64,000 nucleotides of DNA from DASYHS01 sp035998295. GTDB lineage: Bacteria; Pseudomonadota; Alphaproteobacteria; Azospirillales; Azospirillaceae. The number at the start of each line of letters is the position of its first letter. The first letter of the stretch is position 1. Below, in pieces: positions 62,071 through 64,000 of this stretch. The notes beneath the pieces are model-generated. The model made no database searches. It saw only the letters and a program-made list of their open reading frames with translations, and was not told the origin of the DNA. The stretch lies in NCBI RefSeq assembly GCF_035998295.1, contig NZ_DASYHS010000157.1, positions 23,057-87,056 of the forward strand. Reading direction: 5' to 3'. Position numbers and translations under genes: made by a program.

Positions 62071-62772
62071 TCAGGCCCGCTTGCGGACGGTGCGCTGCTC
62101 GATGCGCTTCTCGTAGCCCCGGCCCTGGACGATGCGCTGGACGTAGATGCCGGGCGTGTGGATGTGGTCGGGATCGAGTTCGCCGGGCTGGACCAGGACC
62201 TCGACCTCGGCGACGGTCGTGCGGCCGGCCGTCGCCATCATCGGGTTGAAGTTGCGCGAGGTCTTGCGGAACACGAGGTTGCCCTCGGTGTCGCCCTTCC
62301 AGGCCTTCACGATCGACAGGTCGGCAGTCAGGCCGCGTTCCATCACGTAGGTCTCGCCGTCGAACTCGCGCACCTCCTTGCCTTCCGCGACCAGCGTGCC
62401 GACGCCGGTCTTGGTGAAGAAGGCCGGGATGCCGGCGCCGCCCGCGCGGATGCGCTCGGCGAGCGTGCCCTGCGGATTGAACTCCAGCTCGAGCTCGCCC
62501 GACAGGTACTGCTGGGCGAAGGTCTTGTTCTCGCCGACGTAGGAGGAGACCATCTTGCGGATCTGGCGGGTGTCCAGCAGCTTGCCGAGGCCCCAGCCGT
62601 CGACGCCGCAGTTGTTGGAGATCACCGTCAGCCCCTTGACGCCGCTCGCGACGAGCGCGTCGATCAGGTTCTCCGGAATGCCGCACAGGCCGAAGCCGCC
62701 GGCCATGATCGTCATGTCGTCGAACAGAAGGCCGTCCAGGGCGCTCTCGGCGTCGGCGTAGACCTTTTTCAT
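62071..62772 (-). CDS. scoA: 3-oxoacid CoA-transferase subunit A
   Basis: 233 residues from ATG 62772. IMAGGFGLCGIPENLIDAL, SYVGENKTFAQQYLSGELELEFNPQGTLAERIRAGGAGIPAF and the MERGLTADLSIVKAWKGD stretch are ScoA signatures. The upstream in-frame part (to 62853) is not conserved. It allows use of acetoacetate from ketone bodies or polyhydroxybutyrate. Confidence 0.95.
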   Translation of the reverse strand: MKKVYADAESALDGLLFDDMTIMAGGFGLCGIPENLIDALVASGVKGLTVISNNCGVDGWGLGKLLDTRQIRKMVSSYVGENKTFAQQYLSGELELEFNPQGTLAERIRAGGAGIPAFFTKTGVGTLVAEGKEVREFDGETYVMERGLTADLSIVKAWKGDTEGNLVFRKTSRNFNPMMATAGRTTVAEVEVLVQPGELDPDHIHTPGIYVQRIVQGRGYEKRIEQRTVRKRA

Positions 62773-62945
62773 CCCTCGTTTCCCCTCTTCTTCCACGGGC
62801 CGGGCGGGCTTGCCCTTGCTTAGGACGGTGCCGGGCACGGTGTCAATCGGCACCGGCGCGCGTTCGCCCTCCGGGACCGGTTGCGCCGCCCGCCCCGCGG
62901 CGTGTAGACAGGCCGGATCCGCCGACGGGAATCCTGCTGCTCCTG

Positions 62946-63575
62946 ATGATCGACCTCGTGGTCACCTCCGCCGTGGCGCTGCTGGTCACGATCGACCCGA
63001 TCGGGATCGGCCCGGTCTTCGCGGCGCTGACGCGCGGCTCCGACCCGGCGCATCGCCGGCGCATGGCGGTCAAGGGCGTCCTGATCGCGGCGCTGATCCT
63101 TTTCGTCTTCGCCTTCGGCGGCGACTTCCTGCTGCGGGCTCTCGGCATCGGCTTCCCGGCGTTCCGGATCGCGGGCGGCATCCTGCTGCTGCTGCTCGCG
63201 GTGGACATGGTGTTCGCGCGGCCCTCCGGCCTGCGCTCGACGACCGAGAGCGAACGCGAGGAAGCGACCCACCGGCAGGACATCTCGGTGTTCCCGGTCG
63301 CGATCCCGCTGATCGCCGGACCGGGCGCGCTGACGACCGTCGTCTTGATGATGGGACGGGCGGGAACGGACCCGCTGCTCGCGGCCGCGGTGCTCGGCGT
63401 GCTGGCGGCGGTGCTGGCCGCCACGCTCGCGGTGCTGCTGGCGGCCGGCGCGATGACGCGGCTGCTCGGCGTCACGGGAACCAACGTGATCAGCCGGGTG
63501 CTCGGCATCCTGCTGGCGGCGCTCGCCTGCCAGTTCGTGATCGACGGGCTCCTCGAAAGCGGGATAGCGGGATGA
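62946..63575 (+). CDS. MarC family membrane protein
   Basis: 209 residues with six predicted membrane segments. VALLVTIDPIGIGPVFAALT, FRIAGGILLLLLAVDMVF and VFPVAIPLIAGPGALTTVVLMMG match MarC. The name reflects a disproved link to multiple antibiotic resistance, and the function is not known. Its stop overlaps the start of the HAD gene (ATGA). Confidence 0.92.
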   Translation: MIDLVVTSAVALLVTIDPIGIGPVFAALTRGSDPAHRRRMAVKGVLIAALILFVFAFGGDFLLRALGIGFPAFRIAGGILLLLLAVDMVFARPSGLRSTTESEREEATHRQDISVFPVAIPLIAGPGALTTVVLMMGRAGTDPLLAAAVLGVLAAVLAATLAVLLAAGAMTRLLGVTGTNVISRVLGILLAALACQFVIDGLLESGIAG

Positions 63576-64000
63576 GACCGACGATCGGCCTGGATGGCGA
63601 CGACACGCTCTGGCACAACGAGACCCTGTTCTCAATGACCCAGGAACGCTTCCGCGCGATGCTCGGCGAGCATGTCCGGGGGACGGAGGTCGACGACCGG
63701 CTGCTGGCGACGGAGCGGGCGAACCTGCGACTGTTCGGCTACGGCATCAAGGGCTTCGTGCTGTCCATGATCGAGACGGCGGTCGAGGTGACCGAGGGCC
63801 GCATCCCGGCCGCGGACATCCACCGCCTGATCGAGTTCGGCAAGGAAATGCTGCAGCACCCCGTGGAGCTGCTGGACGGCGTGGCCGACACGGTCGAGGC
63901 GCTGTCCGCCGCCGGATGGGACCTGATCCTGGTCACCAAGGGCGACCTGTTCGACCAGGAGAGCAAGTTCGCGCGCAGCGGCCTGCTCGCCCATTTCCGC
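63572..64000 (+). CDS. HAD family hydrolase, N-terminal part
   Basis: 143 residues before the window ends; the gene is cut. The nucleophile motif is GLDGDDTLWHN (DxD at residues 8-10) and motif II is ILVTKGD near residue 120. The cap domain is helical (ERFRAMLGEHV). It is probably a phosphatase of the phosphoglycolate phosphatase-like group. The ATG overlaps the marC stop. Confidence 0.9.
   Translation, partial: MRPTIGLDGDDTLWHNETLFSMTQERFRAMLGEHVRGTEVDDRLLATERANLRLFGYGIKGFVLSMIETAVEVTEGRIPAADIHRLIEFGKEMLQHPVELLDGVADTVEALSAAGWDLILVTKGDLFDQESKFARSGLLAHFR

Overview
The window is a 64 kb piece of a GC-rich (about 70% by eye) bacterial chromosome, densely packed with genes on both strands. The gene set fits an alphaproteobacterium: an IalB-family protein, NnrU, a DUF1127 protein, a CcmD-to-CcmI cytochrome c maturation set, phosphatidylcholine synthase, a type III ornithine decarboxylase and ScoAB. 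A Rhodospirillales-like lineage is a guess from this content, with no 16S rRNA in view. There are two tRNA genes (Thr-CGT and Ala-CGC). I saw no rRNA, CRISPR array, insertion sequence, intact prophage or restriction system. Most of the window is core chromosome.

Layout. 0-9.7 kb: end of rdgB, hemW, a divergent MerR regulator and metal exporter with a clear MerR-type operator, then a six-gene leftward operon (guanidino-group hydrolase, polyamine-type ABC transporter, MliC-like lipoprotein) with a divergent LysR regulator, and an SDR dehydrogenase. 9.7-10.2 kb: a lower-GC tract without convincing genes against the 3' end of tRNA-Thr. 10.3-16 kb: leftward glgC-glgA-recQ and a transglycosylase-like gene. 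16.3-25 kb: a membrane protein and alpha/beta hydrolase pair, an ABC exporter half-transporter, a coupled asparaginase and methyltransferase pair, an RNA methyltransferase, an IalB-like protein and rlmN. The last two have tandem duplications over their stop codons. 25-31.6 kb: small membrane proteins including two adjacent paralogues, argG, nnrU, DUF1622, and a leftward yggT-DUF167-folD-corA cluster. 31.7-38 kb: tRNA-Ala, a CHASE4/PAS histidine kinase with a stand-alone receiver protein, and a basic amino acid ABC transporter.

38-54 kb holds the cytochrome c maturation genes in two blocks (ccmDEFGHI and, separately, ccmC and ccmAB). Between and among them lie a tungstate-type ABC operon with a fused HTH/binding-protein-like regulator, an SMP-30 lactonase with a divergent HxlR regulator, a pentapeptide-repeat protein, phosphatidylcholine synthase and mscL. 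54-64 kb: an SLC13-type transporter with a CBS protein behind a structured leader ending in a terminator, an aminotransferase remnant, an ornithine decarboxylase behind a long leader that encodes a 29-residue arginine-containing peptide, a DUF1127 protein, an aminotransferase and EamA exporter pair, a GFA-family protein, scoAB, marC and a partial HAD hydrolase.

The most interesting signals are in regulation. They are the ornithine decarboxylase leader with its candidate sensing peptide (56.75-57.1 kb) and the transporter leader at 55.97-56.3 kb, which has arms that can pair in alternative ways before an intrinsic terminator. Two operons deserve a substrate search: the guanidino hydrolase with the polyamine-type ABC system, and the Tup-type ABC system with its fused regulator. 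Many adjacent genes overlap by ATGA or GTGA, which points to translational coupling.
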